NCBI GenBank assembly: GCA_013362295.1
Contig: JABFWJ010000108.1
Coordinates: 1-6,126, forward strand
Reading direction: 5' to 3'
DNA from: Thermoleophilia bacterium
GTDB lineage: Bacteria > Actinomycetota > Thermoleophilia > Gaiellales > Gaiellaceae
DNA length: 6,126 nt
Below, one piece after another: positions 4,740-6,126 of the stretch. The position numbers and the translations under genes are program-made. Below the pieces are notes generated by a model. It searched no databases. It saw nothing but the letters and a program-made list of their open reading frames with translations, and was not told the origin of the DNA. Numbering within the stretch: position 1 is the stretch's first letter; each line of letters starts with the position of its first letter.

Positions 4740-6021
4740 GGGCCCGCTCGCGGAGCTCTTCCGCGCGACGGAGGCGGCGCAGCGCAACAGCACCTCGAAG
4801 GACGAGCAGCAGACACTTCCCACGGAGCTTCCAGCTCCGCCGAGGGCGGAGGAACGGCGCGCGCCCGAACCGGCGCCGACGCCGATCCGCGCGGTCGCCC
4901 CGGCACCCGATCCCGAGCCGGCGCGCGAGGAGCGCCGCGCCCACCGCTGGCTCGATCCGCTGCCCGACCAGCCGGCGCGCCTCGAGCGTGCCCGCGACAA
5001 CGCCTCGTACCTCGCGGTCATCCGCGTCGTCGGCGTCGGCGGCGCCGGGCTCAACGCCGTCGACCGCATGATCGACGCCGGGATCACCCAGGTCGACTTC
5101 CTCGCGGTCAACACCGACATCCAGCAGCTCCAGATGAGCGACGCGTCGACGAAGATCCACATCGGCAGCGAATTGACCGAGGGTCTCGGCTCCGGCGCGG
5201 ACCCGGAGCTCGGGCGGCGCGCCGCCGAAGACGGCTACGACGCGATCAAGCGGGCCCTGCGCGGCTCCGACATGGTCTTCGTCGCCGCCGGGGAGGGCGG
5301 CGGCACCGGATCGGGCGCGGCGCCGATCGTCGCGCGGATCGCCCGCGAGCTCGGCGCGCTCACCGTCGGGATCGTGACGATGCCGTTCAAGTTCGAGGGC
5401 TCGCGGCGCATGAAGCAGGCCGACGAGGGACTGCGCGCGCTGCGCGAGGCGTGCGACACGCTGATCGTCGTTCCGAACGACCGGTTGCTCGAGGTGCTCG
5501 ACAAGTCGACCTCGATGCTCGACGCCTTCCGGATCGCCGACGACGTCCTCCGCCACGGCGTCCAGGGCATCTGCGACCTGATCACCAATCCCGGTCTGAT
5601 CAACCTGGACTTCGCCGACGTGCGTACGATCATGGCCGAGTCGGGCTCCGCCCTGATGGGGATCGGCTTCGCGACCGGCGAAAACCGCGGCAAGGAGGCG
5701 GCCGAGCGCGCGCTGAACAGCCCGCTGCTCGACACGGACATCACCGGCGCCCGCGGCATCCTGCTCTCGATCGCCGGAGGCGACGATCTCACGCTCTACG
5801 AGGTCAACGAGGCCGCCGAGGCAGTCCGCGAGGCAGCGACGGACGACACCAACATCATCTTCGGCGCGACGATCGACGATCGTCTCGAAGGCCAGATGTG
5901 GGTGACCGTCGTCGCGACCGGCATCGGCAAGGCGACCGGCCGACGGGGGACGTTCGTGACGGCGTCGTCGGGCGGGAGCGGCGAGGTGCTCGAGCCGCCC
6001 TCGTTCCTGCGCGACGCTTAG
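4711..6021 (+). CDS. ftsZ: Cell division GTPase FtsZ with long N-terminal extension and short C-terminal linker
   Basis: This tubulin homologue forms the cytokinetic Z ring. Of the 436 residues, the core begins near 99 (SYLAVIRVVGVGGAGLNAV) and contains NTD at 134-136, the tubulin signature GGGTGSGAAP (196-205), PNDRLLEV (255-262) and the catalytic T7 loop NLDFADV (298-304, Asp300 and Asp303). It is therefore probably an active GTPase. The core ends near 404. Only about 20 residues separate it from PPSFLR (429-434), which resembles the C-terminal peptide of FtsZ (DIPAFLR type) that binds FtsA, ZipA or SepF. Residues 1-98 are unusual. A basic, partly amphipathic start REGPLAELFRATEAAQ (9-24) leads into a Pro/Ala/Glu-rich, probably disordered stretch, whereas ordinary FtsZ begins about 10 residues before the core. 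ATG 4711 has a perfect Shine-Dalgarno; ATG 4732 overlaps parA by eight bases. Whether another ftsZ exists elsewhere in the genome cannot be seen. Confidence 0.95.
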   Translation: MARNRASMREGPLAELFRATEAAQRNSTSKDEQQTLPTELPAPPRAEERRAPEPAPTPIRAVAPAPDPEPAREERRAHRWLDPLPDQPARLERARDNASYLAVIRVVGVGGAGLNAVDRMIDAGITQVDFLAVNTDIQQLQMSDASTKIHIGSELTEGLGSGADPELGRRAAEDGYDAIKRALRGSDMVFVAAGEGGGTGSGAAPIVARIARELGALTVGIVTMPFKFEGSRRMKQADEGLRALREACDTLIVVPNDRLLEVLDKSTSMLDAFRIADDVLRHGVQGICDLITNPGLINLDFADVRTIMAESGSALMGIGFATGENRGKEAAERALNSPLLDTDITGARGILLSIAGGDDLTLYEVNEAAEAVREAATDDTNIIFGATIDDRLEGQMWVTVVATGIGKATGRRGTFVTASSGGSGEVLEPPSFLRDA

Positions 6022-6126
6022 CCGAGGTCGAGCAGGAAGTAGCCGAGCAGCGCGACGGCGGCGGAGCCGCCGACCACGGCGACCCGGAAGGCCCAGCGGC
6101 GTGCCGCGGGATACTCGCCCGCGAGC
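6018..6126 (-). CDS. C-terminal end of an unidentified membrane protein, cut by window edge
   Basis: The last 35 complete codons of a minus-strand frame end at TAA 6020-6018. They encode a basic stretch (PAARRWAFR) followed by a hydrophobic helix (VAVVGGSAAVALLGYFLLDL) and a final Gly. This looks like a C-terminal transmembrane anchor or the last helix of a polytopic protein. The stop overlaps the ftsZ stop within TTAG (6018-6021), so the genes converge with no room for a separate terminator. The fragment is too short to name. That it is real rests on the hydrophobic pattern, GC-ending codons and the tight packing. Confidence 0.55.
   Translation of the reverse strand, partial: LAGEYPAARRWAFRVAVVGGSAAVALLGYFLLDLG

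Noticed and set aside
3645..5162. Minus-strand open frame of about 505 codons opposite parA and ftsZ
   Set aside because: It lies opposite two unmistakable genes, and its Ser/Arg/Val-rich translation has no domain signature.
1..6126. tRNA/rRNA genes, CRISPR repeats, insertion sequences, integrases, B12 riboswitch
   Set aside because: I looked on both strands and saw no repeat arrays, terminal inverted repeats, transposase motifs or structured-RNA signatures. The genes are contiguous and uniform in composition.

Overview
The window is very GC-rich and densely packed, with GTG and TTG starts, overlapping genes and at least one promoter placed for leaderless transcription. This points to a high-GC actinobacterium. 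The wording of several proteins (ParA, FtsZ, the small membrane protein and the approximately 400-residue unknown) reminds me of Thermoleophilia such as Gaiellales or Solirubrobacterales. That placement is from memory and not searched.

Left part (1-1575, minus strand): three overlapping genes read right to left. The first is a MerR-type regulator with a C-terminal cobalamin-binding module (CarH/LitR type). It is followed by a 140-residue membrane protein of unknown function, then by the first 115 residues of a nitronate monooxygenase that runs off the left edge. All three appear to start with TTG.

Middle (1576-3598, plus strand): a 44-base divergent intergenic region separates the regulator from an Fpg/Nei-family DNA glycosylase. 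The glycosylase is followed after 8 bases by a conserved-looking protein of about 400 residues. Its C-terminal half has the layout of ApeA/HEPN-like proteins but lacks the canonical catalytic Arg.

Right part (3599-6021, plus strand): a probable operon of three genes. These are a 69-residue helical acidic protein behind a leaderless-type promoter, a Soj/ParA-type ATPase, and an FtsZ whose start lies inside parA behind a perfect Shine-Dalgarno sequence. The FtsZ has an N-terminal extension of about 100 residues, an intact GTPase core, a very short linker and a recognisable C-terminal peptide. No parB is present; ftsZ sits where parB usually would. At the far right a minus-strand gene with a C-terminal membrane helix ends convergently, its stop overlapping that of ftsZ.

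The best candidates for something undescribed are the small-protein/ParA/extended-FtsZ operon, which could be a ParA-based FtsZ positioning module, and the CarH-like regulator facing a DNA-repair glycosylase. The regulator keeps the B12 site but lacks the His used as second ligand in the lit state of the best-studied CarH.
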